NCBI GenBank assembly: GCA_907164885.2
Contig: OU015503.1
Location: forward strand, 70,488,988-70,552,987
DNA from: Dolomedes plantarius
Taxonomy: Eukaryota; Arthropoda; Arachnida; Araneae; Dolomedidae
Length of the DNA stretch: 64,000 nt
Direction of reading: 5' to 3'
Position 1 is the first letter of the stretch; every line of letters begins with the position of its first letter. The translations under genes and the position numbers were made by a program. This document shows, piece by piece, positions 1 to 11,579 of the stretch. Under the pieces are notes generated by a model, which did no database searches, was not told where the DNA came from, and saw nothing but the letters and a program-made list of their open reading frames with translations.

Positions 1-1255
1 CGGCTAACGGTTAGACGAGAGTTAAACAGGAGACTCATGTATTCGGCCTGAAGTCATCAATGAGCAGTCATCATGAGTCACCGAACGCCTGGTTAGGTTT
101 TAGCCGACCAAGGGTCATTAGAAAGAACAACAGAAAAAAATGCATTAGTAAAAATTGTTTAATTTTTGTTTTGTTTCACCACAATTACCATTAAAATTGT
201 TTCAGAAAGGTAAAAGCTTTATAAATGTCCAACTGCCGATTTATTGCATAGAAAAATCAATCCTCTGCCATAATTTTTTTAAGTGATGATTATAATACAA
301 AAAGCAACTGCACTATAATCGCTTTAACTCATTATCCCAAAGTTTTCCCCATCGTGACATAAGTTTTGTCATTATAAACCGAAGATTAAGTCGGGATACG
401 GTTTTTTTTTTTTTGCCACTGAAAAAAAGTATTTTTAAAATTTTGAACGAGTCCTTTTCCATCCTTTCCTGCAAGAAAAATTTAAAAATACTAAAAGCAT
501 AAAATATGCGGTAAAAACTAACTGCAAAAATAATCCCTGGAGTCTTTTAAGCTTTTCTTAATTAAAACAATTGCCATAAAAATTAACTCTGGAAAAAAAT
601 GTTTCCTCGTTTTTTAACGACGCTTACGGTGTGAAAACTGCTTATGTCGTTTGGTATACAATTATCTATTTTTTAATTATTTTATTTTTACCTTAATATG
701 CGACTACCGAGATCATAAATTGGAACTCGATAAGCCAATGGTAAAAAAAAAAAAGAGTTATCATTAACCGTTTTTATGAATTCCGCTTTGGCAGCAGTTT
801 TCAAGGGGCTAGAAAATTAATGAAATTTAAAAAAAAAGGATTTTGCCTTTTTTTAGACGCGTATTTTTTTTCCGGGGAATTTCTGGCCGCGAAGAAAACT
901 TCCTACGACTGATTGATATAAAATTTGATTGTTTGCATTTAAATTGCAGCAATTACTACGTACATAACTTGGATTATTTATTAAATATAATTGTGAGTGA
1001 ATGTTTTTATGATACGTAAAAAATATTAATGGCAGTAAAGTATTTTAAATCTTAATTACTGCAATATTGCCTTTTTCCGGTTTTAAATAAAAAGCAAAAC
1101 AATTTTTCTAAGTGCATAGATGAGTGGTATTGCGACTTTTCTCAAATTAGTTCCTTTAAACTCTTTATTTATAGAAGTCCTATTATTTCAGCAAAAATGT
1201 TTATTTAATAACAATTTTACTGTGTAAATGTATCAAATAACTTTTGGAATACTAA
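1..1255. other. AT-rich DNA, no gene seen
   Basis: No open frame of useful length, splice-bounded exon, tRNA-like box or transposon end was found here. The first ~120 bases are less AT-rich than the rest. The remainder is homopolymer-rich intergenic sequence. Confidence 0.6.
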
Positions 1256-3245
1256 GCTACAATTTACAAATTGATAAAGAATTAATGGTTCTTTTCAATT
1301 CATTTCACGTATTTGAAAATAACAAATAAATCAGAATTTATTAAATATGTCAGAACATTGAAAACGAAAGTGCATTAGCACCCAAATCTTTAAGATGATG
1401 TACAAAAACATAAAAGAAATCTGAAATCAGAAATTGTGTTAGGTCCAAAAATATCTCTTATCAGTGTCAAAATTTAATTCAAAAATCAAATTCTAAAAGT
1501 AATAATAAAAATTGTGTTTGATCGATAGTGTTTCTTAATAGTAAGAGTCAATATTATCATTAAAAAGGACAGGATAACCACATTCTGAACACAGTAATAA
1601 AATTAATGTTAATGTTTATGTTATGTTAGAACTTTTAAAATTAAAAATGTGCATTGGCAACAAAAACTTAAAGATAATATCCAAAAACATGAAAGAAATC
1701 CAAAGTCTGAAGTCAGTAATTGGTTTGGTCCGACAGTATCTCTTATCAGTGTCAAAATTGTCAAACTTATGAGTGTCGAAATTTAATGGAAAAACCAAAT
1801 TCTAATGTAATAATAAAATTGTGTTTGATCTATAATATCTTGTAATGGTAAGAGTCAATATTATCATTAAAAAGGACTGGATAACCACATTCGGAAAATA
1901 GTAATAAAATTAATGTTAATATTTATAAAATAAATCAATACTTTGAAAATGAAAAAAAAGTGCTTAAAGATGATAAACTTAAAGATGATATTCAAAACCA
2001 TGAAATAAATCGAAATTCTAAAATCAGTAATCGTTTTTGGGTTAAAATTAAAAATGTGCATTGGCAACAAAAACTTAAAGATAATATCCAAAAACATGAA
2101 AGAAATCCAAAGTCTGAAGTCAGTAATTGGTTTGGTCCGACAATATCTCTTACCAGTGTCAAAATTGTCAAAATTATCAGTGTAGCAATTTAATGGAAAA
2201 AACGAATTCTAAAAGTAATAATAAAATTGTGTTTAATTGATAATATTTCTTAATGGTAAGACTCAATATTATCATTAAAATTGACAGGATAACCAAATTC
2301 GGAAATTAGCAATAAAATTGATAATATTTATAAAATAAGTCAGAACTTCGGAAACGAAAATGTGCATTGGAACACAAAATTGAAACATAATATCCAAAAA
2401 CATGAAAGAAATCCAATGTCTGAAATCAGTAATTGTTTTGAGTCCGACAATATCTCTTATCAGTGTCAAAATTGTCAAAATTATGAGTGTGGAAATTTAA
2501 TGGAAAAGCCAAATTCTAAAAGTAATAATGAAATTGTGTTTGACTGATAATATTTCGTAATGGTAAGATTCAATATTATCATTAAAATTGACAGGATAGC
2601 CCAATTCGGAAAACAATATTGAAATTAGTGAAAATAATAAAATAATTCAGAACGTTGAAAATGAAAAATGTGCATTGGTGCACAAAACTTTAAAATGTTA
2701 TCTAAAACATGAATGAAATCCGAAATCTGGAATCCGTTATTTTGTCTTGTCCAACAATTTATCTTATAAGTGTCAAAATTATCAAAATTGTCAGTGTCGA
2801 AATATAATAGAAAAACTAAAGTCTCAATGTAATAATAAAATTGTGCTTGATCGATAATATTTCCTAATGGTAAGAGTCAATAGTATCATTAAAAAGTTCA
2901 GGATAACCAAATTTGGAAAATAGTTATAAAATTAATAATAATATTTCTAATATAAGTCAGAAAGTTAAAAACGAAAAAATGCAAAACTTAAAGATGATGT
3001 CCAAAAGCATGAAAAAAAATCCAAAATCTTAAATCAGTACTTGTTTTGGGTCCGACAATATCTCTTAACAGTGTCAAAATTGTCAAAATAATCAGTGTCA
3101 AAATTTAATGGAAAAATCAAATTCTAAAAGTAATAATAAAAGTGTGTTTAAACGGTAGCGTTTCTTAATGGTATGAATCAATACCATCATTAAAAAGAAC
3201 TGGGTACCCAAATTCAGATAACATTACAAAAAAATGTTTAACGGT
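1256..3245. repeat. Tandem array, ~307-bp unit, about six copies
   Basis: The same segment (anchor: gtgttt..gat.atatttcttaatgg, then a run reading tcaatattatcattaaaa) recurs near 1515, 1821, 2229, 2536, 2845 and 3144. The spacings are about 306, 408, 307, 309 and 299 bp. The long 408-bp unit contains a ~100-bp partial internal duplication around 1960-2060. Neighbouring units look roughly 80-90% alike by eye and each carries small indels. Several units keep short open frames on the plus strand with a recurring SYQCQNCQN peptide (near 2455-2480). 307 is not a multiple of three and stops interrupt most units, so coding is unlikely. It is a satellite-like or locally amplified repeat. Confidence 0.85.
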
Positions 3246-4007
3246 AATATTTTTTAAAGTTAAACATAATCATTAGTTTTTCAATTCTTTTAAATTCCGG
3301 AAAGAATAACAGAGTTGTTGCGTCTAGTGATGTAGCTTAATTAACAGTGTCAACATTGAATCAAGAGCATTATTGAGCGTTTAAATGTCGTCCAAAGCCG
3401 AGATTTTGTAGAAAATTCCGTGTAATCAAAGTTCGTTGCTTGGAGAGACAATTATATAATCTATGCGAAAAGTTAATTCATTTTCAGGAGCTAGCTTTAA
3501 TTCAGGAAATTTTTGTTTAATGTTAAATTAACTTTTTCTCTAGCTTTAGCATTATTTTTAGAGCATTTGTTATATACCACAGTTTTGCTGAAGATATTGT
3601 TGAAAATTATCGATTTTGCTAAGCTAATTTTCAATATACATGTTGTTGCCGTTGTGACTGATGCCGAATGATCGACAGTATATTGTAAGTTCAAGTTCAT
3701 AACGGATATTGGGCAAAGTGATGTGGCTCAAGTATTTAATAGCACCACAATTGTCGGAGTCCAAACTGGCTAAAGGACCGGTCCCGTAATTTTGAACCGA
3801 GTCAAGTGACGAGACCGGAACATTTGACCCCACACCTCCAGAGGTAATTTTGAGAACTTGGAGAACATTGCAGCCATGGCATATTTTTCGTACACAAGCC
3901 ACTATTAGTGTACACGGCGGTGGATTGCTCAGCGACCGGCATCGAAACAGAGACATTCAGATGACTGGCTCGCTGTATTTCCCAACTCGGACACTGCACC
4001 TCCGTTA
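3246..4007. other. Non-coding stretch with a possible decayed SINE
   Basis: AT-rich to ~3620, then a more GC-balanced segment (3620-4005). Around 3740-3850 it loosely resembles the body of the SINE family seen at 24810-25122 (shared blocks reading accaca, tcggagtcc and ttttgaccgag-like). The match is too weak to place ends. Open frames here are short and mutually overlapping, and none is recognisable. Confidence 0.3.
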
Positions 4008-4965
<958 letters not shown>

Positions 4966-5638
4966 TCATTAATAAACATCTATGCGCGAATTTTTAACCG
5001 AGTAATTTGCATAATCAAAGTGTGCTGCTTCCAGAGAGAATTATATCGGAACGCTTTTAACCTTTTAAATTCCACATACCATGCATTTACTCCTAAGTAT
5101 TTTAAGACTAAAAATAAAATAAATCAACAGAGACTGATAGCTAATTTAGCTCCTTTCGGATCTATCGCGTGCGCTAACCCACAGAGTATTGCAGTCACTT
5201 AAGACCGTGTTAACGCACCTTTTGCGATTAACTCTTTGGAAATACTCCCCCTCCAATCGTGTGTTTATTGAATCATGGGGGAGAGATGTTCATGTAACTA
5301 ACAGTTCAAACAAGGAGAAGCGCATTCAAAATTTTCAACACCGAAGATTTTCTTTAAAGATACTCTGCGAATCGACTTTACTATCCCTTGAATAAGTTCA
5401 CACTGATCGGAAGTTATATTTGCGTAGATTTCGCGCACAAACTTATTTGGTATTTTGATGGCAAGGGGTATAAAATATTTAACTTTTGAGGAAGATTTAG
5501 CGCGGATTTCTTGTTAGGTATAATATATCACAACTCCAAACTTTTTTTTCAGATTTAAAGAAATTAAAATCAAACGTTTACACTCGGGAAAATTAGAATA
5601 GGTACTTTTGTTCCTGTAGAATTGATAAATCCTGTATA

Positions 5639-5646
<8 letters not shown>
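4966..5646. other. Non-coding stretch between Helitron and Tc1
   Basis: Two short plus-strand frames occur (5020-5202 and 5189-5395), with no recognisable protein and no convincing splice sites. Nothing else could be supported. Confidence 0.5.
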
Positions 5647-5682
<36 letters not shown>

Positions 5683-5690
5683 TATATATA

Positions 5691-7213
5691 CACTGGTGTA
5701 AAATTGAGAGAATTTGCAGACTTGGTCGATTATCTCTAGAACTACTGTACCGATTTTAGTGAAATTTGATATGTACATACATTAATACAATACAAAACAA
5801 CTAACCATTCAATAATTGTAATACACACCCATGATCGTGCGTGACCCTCGGTGGAGTCAGAAAGTATGAAACAGCGGTTGCAGAATAAACAAAAAAAATG
5901 GGTTAATACATCGGTTAATAGGGGGTATGGTCCCCCCTTACAGATATACAGGTCTCGCAGCGTGATTTCATACTAGAAATAAGGCAGTTTATCATTTCCT
6001 GTGGCAATTGGTCACACTGGTTCACCAACGCTATTTTCATTCACTGGATGGTACTCGGTGGGGGGTTGCGAGTTGCAATTGCCCTCCCCAGAGCGTCCCA
6101 GACATACTCTATAGGGTTAAAGTCTGGAGATCTGGCTGGCCAATCCATCCGGCGAACATCCTCACTCTCTAGAAATTCGTCGGCCAGAAGAGCTCTATGG
6201 AGCCTCTCGTTATCGTCCATTAAAATGAACTCAGGGCCAACTGCACCCCTGAAAAGGCGAACATAGGGCTCCAAGACCTCATCCCTATAATTCACACCAG
6301 TCACAGTGCCTCTTTCAAAGGCATGGAGAGGTGTGCATCCATCCAACATGATGCCTGCCCAGACCATTAAACCTCCACCGCCATAGTGGTCGATTTCGCG
6401 GACATTGGAGGGTAGGTAGCGGGTCCCTGGTTCTCTCCATATGAACGTACGGCGAGAATCGGTGTTAAGGCTGAACCGGGACTCATCAGTGAAAAGAACG
6501 GTCGCCCATTGATCCATGCTCCAATCTCTATGCTCTCTGCACCATGATAAACGGACTCTCCTGTTCGTAGAAGTGAGCGGGATGCAAACAGCAGGTCTTC
6601 TTGCAAACAACCCTCTCTCATGAAGTCTTTTGGAAACAGTCACCCTTGATACACGGGTTCCTGTGGCTTCATACAAGTCACGAGAGAGCTGAGAAGCTGT
6701 AGCACTCCTGTTACTCCTCGCTATAATCGACAAATGGCGATCTTCTCTGGCCGTCGTGGCTCTTGGACGACCTTGCCCAGGCTTTCTTTTGATGGATCCG
6801 CTATCCTGGAACTTTTTCCATAAGTTAAACTCGACGCTGGGCGTTAAATTGAACTCTCTACAAATTTGGATTTGAGATTGGCCTGCTTCTAGCCTCCCCA
6901 CAATTTTCCACCTCATTCCATCATCTAAACGTTGGTGGTTACTCATTTTTTCTGTTACAATTTGAAATCAACTGATTACTGCAAAATAACACCAATAAAT
7001 TCGCCGAGGTGTACTAGCGAACGAAATGCGTCTTAACTTACGCGCGCTTATAAAGCCTGCGTCTCTACTGGCTCCGCCTACACACACGTGTAAGCTTACG
7101 TATTTGACGTACAAGATTTGCATTTTTGTCTAGAAGCAGTGGTTTTACATTCAGGTCAGTTCTTTTCACGAAATGCGATAAAATATACAAATTATCTTAA
7201 TTTATTTCACCAG
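5691..7213 (-). mobile_element. Tc1-type DNA transposon inserted in (TA)n
   Basis: A ~1.52-kb element bounded by inverted ends: cactggtgtaaaattgagag at 5691 and the complement of a ctggtgaaataaatt-like end finishing at 7213. The ends correspond over roughly 30 bp with mismatches. Both flanks are (TA)n (5647-5690 and 7214-7240), as expected for a TA target. It encodes a nearly complete transposase on the minus strand. A ~265-bp leader separates the ATG from the 5' end. Confidence 0.85.
5915..6946 (-). pseudogene. Tc1 transposase with one premature stop
   Basis: A transposase of the Tc1/mariner (IS630) superfamily that would cut and rejoin DNA at TA sites. The ATG at 6944-6946 opens 301 codons. 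A TGA at 6041-6043 interrupts the frame, and the same frame then continues for 41 more codons to a TAA at 5915-5917. The total of 343 residues equals the intact Tc1 ORF at 12689-13720. The N-terminal half has two helix-turn-helix regions joined by a GRPR segment (about residues 59-62). The catalytic DD34E set is visible: D154 in FTDESRF, D245 in MDDN, E280 in NPIEYVWD. All three residues lie before the stop, which removes only the conserved C-terminal tail (LPQEMI... to VRGDHTPY). The position normally read as NARPH in this family is NERLH here. It is probably inactive, though recent. Confidence 0.9.
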
Positions 7214-7616
7214 TATATATATATATATATATATATATATGACACGTTTCGTATCCATATGACATGTGTCGTATCCATTTCATTAATAATTAAAGACAAT
7301 CGTGGACCGAATGATTAGATGAGATATCTGTGCCGACTGACTAGCTTCTTTTGTCATTCTCCCGCTCAAACTTTTTGCTTAGTCAGATTGAATGTTCTGT
7401 AACTTTCTTCGTTATGTAATCTCCTTACGTAACTTGCTCCTGCCGAAAAATATATCTTTTCTGCACAGCACCCGTCTAGTGGCTCCCCCTATTGCAATTT
7501 TTTGCTATTAACAACCCTTCTTCTTTTATGGCGAACTTTCGTGAGTTAATAATTTTTGATTATAAATTCCCCTTTTTCCCTAACAAAAGCCCCCCTATAT
7601 TTTAGTTTTTCCTTAC

Positions 7617-7636
7617 ATATATATATACATATATAA

Positions 7637-7710
<74 letters not shown>
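7617..7710. repeat. (TA)n microsatellite
   Basis: An almost pure TA tract, preceded by interrupted TA-rich sequence from ~7617. No transposon end is recognisable on either side. Confidence 0.95.
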
Positions 7711-7715
<5 letters not shown>

Positions 7716-7835
7716 TATGATAAAATCTGCAACGTTTTCTGCAATGTTATCAGTGCAATGGCGCAATCTCTATTTATAGTATATAAATACTTTTTATTTA
7801 TAAATAAGATGTTAACTAATTTCGTTTGATTGCAG

Positions 7836-8041
7836 GCCGGTGTCCACAAGGGGGGAATTCACACTCAAGGACATTCCTTTTCACATAGGCAACCCCGCCA
7901 CACACACACACACATACATACACACATCTGTAACAATGACTGATCCCTATTCTTACCGTGAAGCATTTCCTTCACATAACGATTTTGAGGGAAAAACCTC
8001 CCTAAAAACTTGTTCAATATTGAAAAATTATAGAAGACCAG
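7836..8041 (+). CDS. Candidate host exon, partial gene, product unknown
   Basis: A 206-bp segment lies between a plausible acceptor (ttcgtttgattgcag, ending 7835) and a consensus donor (CAG|GTAAGT, intron starting 8042). It is open in one frame throughout. It contains a (CA)n run at about 7900-7925, then an ATG in a good context (aacaATGa) at 7936. From that ATG it reads MTDPYSYREAFPSHNDFEGK and continues to NYRRP at the donor. A simple reading is a 5'UTR plus first coding exon ending in phase 1. Composition is more balanced than the flanks. No family was recognised and no partner exon could be identified, so the call rests on splice signals and the open frame alone. Confidence 0.35.
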
Positions 8042-8618
8042 GTAAGTCATTATGTTCTGCAATCTAGTGGACATTGCTATTAATATCAGCAGTTGTGACT
8101 GTCAGTTTTCTACAAGAGGCTCTTGCGAATCTTTATTGCCGTCATTTGAAGCCTGGCTTTCTACGCCGCAATAAAGGAAAGATAAATGGATCTTGAATTT
8201 TCTTAGGGCAGATAACACTCCACCCCGCAATTTTCGAGACATGATCAAAGCGCAGTTTTATGAGTACATCTCTGTTCCCCTTTTTTCCCTCATAAGTGAA
8301 TTAGAACCTCCCTTTTACCCCTTAGAGCTATCATCATTTGTGTACGGATGAAAAACTCATTACGCTGTTGAGTTAATTCGGGCAGGAGACGGGGAGTTAA
8401 AAGTACTTTTGTGAATAACCATGTAAGCCAAAGTCGCCGGTTTATGTTCAGTCATTTTTCACGTTCGTTTGAAACGCATCACTGACCTTTCTTTGAGACG
8501 TTCATTCAACTAACTTTGACTTGAAAATGGTGTTTTTTAAGATAACATTCATCTCCATTTTTACTTCGTCTGGGTGTTTTCTGGGACATTGGGGCAATAT
8601 AACAAGTTTAAAACTTGC
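8042..8618. other. Non-coding stretch, possible intron
   Basis: If the preceding exon is real, this is the start of its intron. No other signal was found. Confidence 0.35.
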
Positions 8619-8880
8619 TTATATATGAGTCGTTGAAAGTCAAAGTGGTGTAAGTCAGTAAATAAAGTGGTGTAAGTCAAAAGCGGTTTACTGCTAAACT
8701 ACAAAAAGTTCCTCAATAAATTGAACAAATTATAATTCATAATAATTATTATAATATTTCAAATAATAATTATTTGCAATTCCCTAATAAATTGAACATG
8801 GAGATTATATTTTTGCCCTCAAATACAAAAAGTTGAAAATGTGACTTACACCACTTTGCATTTCACCGACTCCTATGAGA
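8619..8880. mobile_element. Palindromic MITE-like repeat
   Basis: The left arm contains gagtcg, tgaaa and caaagtggtgtaagtca. The right arm carries the reverse complement in the same order (tgacttacaccactttg, tttca, cgactc). The motif caaagtggtgtaagtca-like also occurs a second time inside the left arm (~8664-8680). The AT-rich centre has no coding capacity. The structure is a short foldback element. Target duplication and superfamily are not clear. Confidence 0.6.
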
Positions 8881-8944
8881 GACCTTTACAGGTATTTACT
8901 TTAATTAGATCATTTTGAATATTTGAAGTTTAATTATTAAACTA

Positions 8945-9821
8945 CTTGCTGAATAACCGTGCTTCACTATGTAGTACATTTTAGGATAATTACAATTAAA
9001 AAAATAATGAAATTTCTTTTTAAAGGATTTCCTTATAAATATTTTTTGTTTCTTCATTGGGCGGAACTAATATTACCAGGCTCGTACACGAACTTGCGCG
9101 TGAGAAAGCTACATGAAACTGACCGCGGGAGAAACAATTTTCTCTTTCATCTACGCCAGCGTATTTTAACATATGACCTTCAGACTTATTTATCGTCATG
9201 GCGAAGCATACTTTGAGGGAAATTGCAGTTTTATATATAGGTATAATTTAATAAACATAAAACATACTAATTTGAATTAAATTCTAAAAAAACTTCCATC
9301 TCAATTAGTCTAGTGGTTAAATTTTTATCTTTTGTTATATTTTATATTTTATTTTGTCATTTTATATCGATGTTATGGACGTGACGCAAAATTATTTTAA
9401 AGTATCACAAAAACAAACACAAAAATCTCGTGATCAGCATTTAATGAATTAAATTCTAAAAATTAATTATTTTATAATTCACCAAAAATCAGGATATGGA
9501 GGTAAAGATTCGAATAAGTTTTCATTTTAAAGAAATTTTATGATCTTTCTCGTGATATAAATTTTATAACCCTCAAATTATTAATTCAATTAACCCTCAA
9601 ATTTTAAATTCAAACATTAAAAAATGTTACAAAAACAGCTTAAAGATGCAATTTAAAAAAATCTAAGAAGAATTTTTCAAAATATTTTCTTAATGCACCC
9701 CTGCACTATAAGAAGAATTGCCATGCAATATTTCAGACCTTCAGATCCAGCGGTTTGGTCTGTCCGTTATCTGTCACTCAGTCAGTCACGGAACTGTTAT
9801 ATATATATATATATATATAGA
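8945..9821 (-). mobile_element. Helitron family A, copy 2, with helicase remnant
   Basis: In minus orientation the 5' end at 9821 reads A|TCTATATATA..aacagttccgtgactgac. The 3' end at 8945 shows the family hairpin region followed by ttcagcaag, where other copies have ttcagctag. Near the 3' end it keeps 73 codons of a Pif1-type helicase (9020-9240), so it is an internally deleted derivative of an autonomous Helitron. It lies next to a mariner relic. Confidence 0.85.
9020..9240 (-). pseudogene. Helitron Rep/helicase C-terminus (Pif1-type), fragment
   Basis: In autonomous Helitrons a single protein joins a HUH Rep endonuclease to a Pif1-family DNA helicase that unwinds DNA during rolling-circle-like transposition. 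Only the last ~70 residues survive here. They include CFAMTINKSEGHMLKYAGVD, then ENCFSRGQFHVAFSRASS, then a SLVIL..PPNEETKNIYKEIL tail and a TAA at 9020-9022. This matches the conserved helicase block (AMTINK.QG..L, FSHGQLYVA.SR) and the usual C-terminal tail. The QGQTL-like position is EGHML. No Rep domain or Walker motifs remain. The open frame upstream ends at a stop near 9255, so this is a relic, but it identifies the whole repeat family. Confidence 0.85.
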
Positions 9822-10056
9822 TTATTTATGGGATGATGCTAATAAATTGATATTACAGATAATGGTGTGCACAAATTAAAAAACAATTGAATTAAAATAC
9901 AAGGAAAACTTCAAGTGTTAAGCGACTTTTAATAGTGTATATTGTTGTTGCTACTAATGCCTCACTGGCCGGATTAATCTCAACCGGTTCCATTGATAGC
10001 CTAGAGGGCGAAAAGCATATTAGAATTGTTCCCAATGAAAATTGTCAAAATCGTCG

Positions 10057-10389
10057 GCACGGACTGCTCTCTAGCGGCGTCGTTCTGCTTCACGACAAAG
10101 CTCGGCCTCACGTTGCGGCAAGAACAAAGACGCAACTGGACAATTTTCATTGAGAATTACTGGATCATCAACCATACAGCCGTGACTTAGCATCATCAGA
10201 CTTTCATCTGTTCCAAAACTTAAGGAATTTCTTGGTGGAAAACGCTTGGAAAATGATGACATGTTGAAAGAAACTGTTAATAACTGGTTTAACGGTCCGG
10301 CGGCAGAGTTCTTTGATGATGGGATACAAAAGCTGGTGACATGACTTGACAAATGTTTAAATGTTAATGGTGACTATGTTGAAAAGTGA
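10057..10389 (+). pseudogene. Mariner-like transposase C-terminal half, decayed
   Basis: The plus strand reads GVVLLHDKARPHVAARTKTQ, an in-frame TGA (10151-10153), then ELLDHQPYSRDLASSDFHLF. After a one-base frameshift near 10226 it reads GGKRLENDDMLKE, PAAEFFDDGIQKLV, a second TGA, and LDKCLNVNGDYVEK with a final stop at 10387-10389. These match the second and third catalytic aspartates of mariner transposases (LHD.ARPH and SPDL.PSDYHLF) and the usual GDYVEK terminus. The first aspartate and the DNA-binding half are missing. A mariner-type inverted end (complement of cgagggtccttttttaag) lies at 10461-10488, next to TA. The left end was not found. Confidence 0.8.
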
Positions 10390-10494
10390 AACAATGTTCA
10401 TGTTTTAGTTTGTGATACAATTTACGTTCATAACAAAAATTCCATTTACTCCATTACAAAACGGTTCTTACTTAAAAAAGGACCCTCGTATATA

Positions 10495-10867
10495 CCATGT
10501 TTATACATTTTCTGTTGAATCATATAAACTGTACAATTCTATGTATTAAAAAATACTTTAAAAAAATTTGATGAATTATCCTATCAACTTGAAAGAAAAT
10601 GAATTTCATTGGAAGTTAACTTGCGTTTAACTTATCGTTACCGCCCCGTCCGATAGATGTCTGCAAAACAAAATTAACTGAAAATTAATTTAATTCTGCT
10701 TAAAGATGGCTAAAAGTATTAAAGTAATGCACTGTCATCGTGTTCTGAGCTATTCTAAAAGTTTCAAATGTCTAGCTAGTCGGGAAGTTAGTTAAAAATC
10801 GATTGCAAGATTTGTACTGGACAACACACACACAAACAAACTACAAAGTGAGTTAATAAAAACATGG
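10495..10867. mobile_element. TA-flanked MITE, copy 1 (CCATGTTT ends)
   Basis: Starts TA|CCATGTTT and ends AAAACATGG|TA, about 373 bp, non-coding. Closely related copies occur at 15280-15660 and 27053-27435. The TA duplication and short inverted ends suggest a Tc1/mariner-mobilised MITE. It lies at the junction between the mariner end and a truncated Helitron. Confidence 0.65.
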
Positions 10868-10869
10868 TA

Positions 10870-11497
10870 AAAATATTGTAATGGATATTTCCATAGACAA
10901 AATAACGGAGAAGAAAATATTCAAATTAAATCCGATAGCAGATACGAAAGAATATGGTACAGTTTTAGGAACATTTCCTTTACCGTATTTTTAATATTTT
11001 TTTTATTAATGTCCAATCGTCTTCCGCATTGGCAAGAAAAAAAATTTTTTTTTGTCTATTTCGTTGTTATGCACGTGACGCAAAATTAGTTTAAAGTATC
11101 ACAAAAAGAAAAGAAACCACATGAACAGCATTTAATAAATTAAATTCTAAATATTAATATTCAAAAACTCACCAAAAATCAGAAAATGGAGATAAAGGTT
11201 CGAAAAAGATTTCATTTTAAAGGTAATTTTATGATATATTTCCCGGAATATAAATTTTATAACCCTCGAATTATTATTTTAAATGCAAACTTTAAATAAT
11301 ATTGCAAAAACAGCTTAAAAATTCAATTTTAAAAAATCTATGAAGAATTTTTCAAAAATATCTCTTAGTGCACCCCTACACTATAAAAAGAATCGCCATG
11401 CAAATTTTTAACCCTTTGGGTCCAGCGATTTTGTCTGTGTGTTATAAATCAATCAGTCACTCAGTCAGTCAGTTGCGAAACTGTTTTATATGGATAG
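10870..11497 (-). mobile_element. Helitron family A, copy 3, 3'-truncated
   Basis: Shares the family body, including cgtgacgcaaaattag, the ttttataaccctc block and the cagtcagtcagttgcgaaac segment, and ends with TCTATCCATATAAAAC on the minus strand at 11497. The hairpin-CTAG end is absent. The element stops at the TA that bounds the neighbouring MITE, which suggests the MITE landed in it or that a deletion occurred there. Confidence 0.75.
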
Positions 11498-11579
11498 ACT
11501 ACTTTCATCTCTTGCATTTATCTTTGCTTGTAGCACATCTATAAATCATTGCTTTCACACCTTTACATTTCATTGCTTT

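Noticed and set aside
2362..2547. Short ORF with a C..C...C pattern suggestive of a small zinc finger
   Set aside because: It lies in a satellite-like array whose period is not a multiple of three, and most other units are interrupted by stops.
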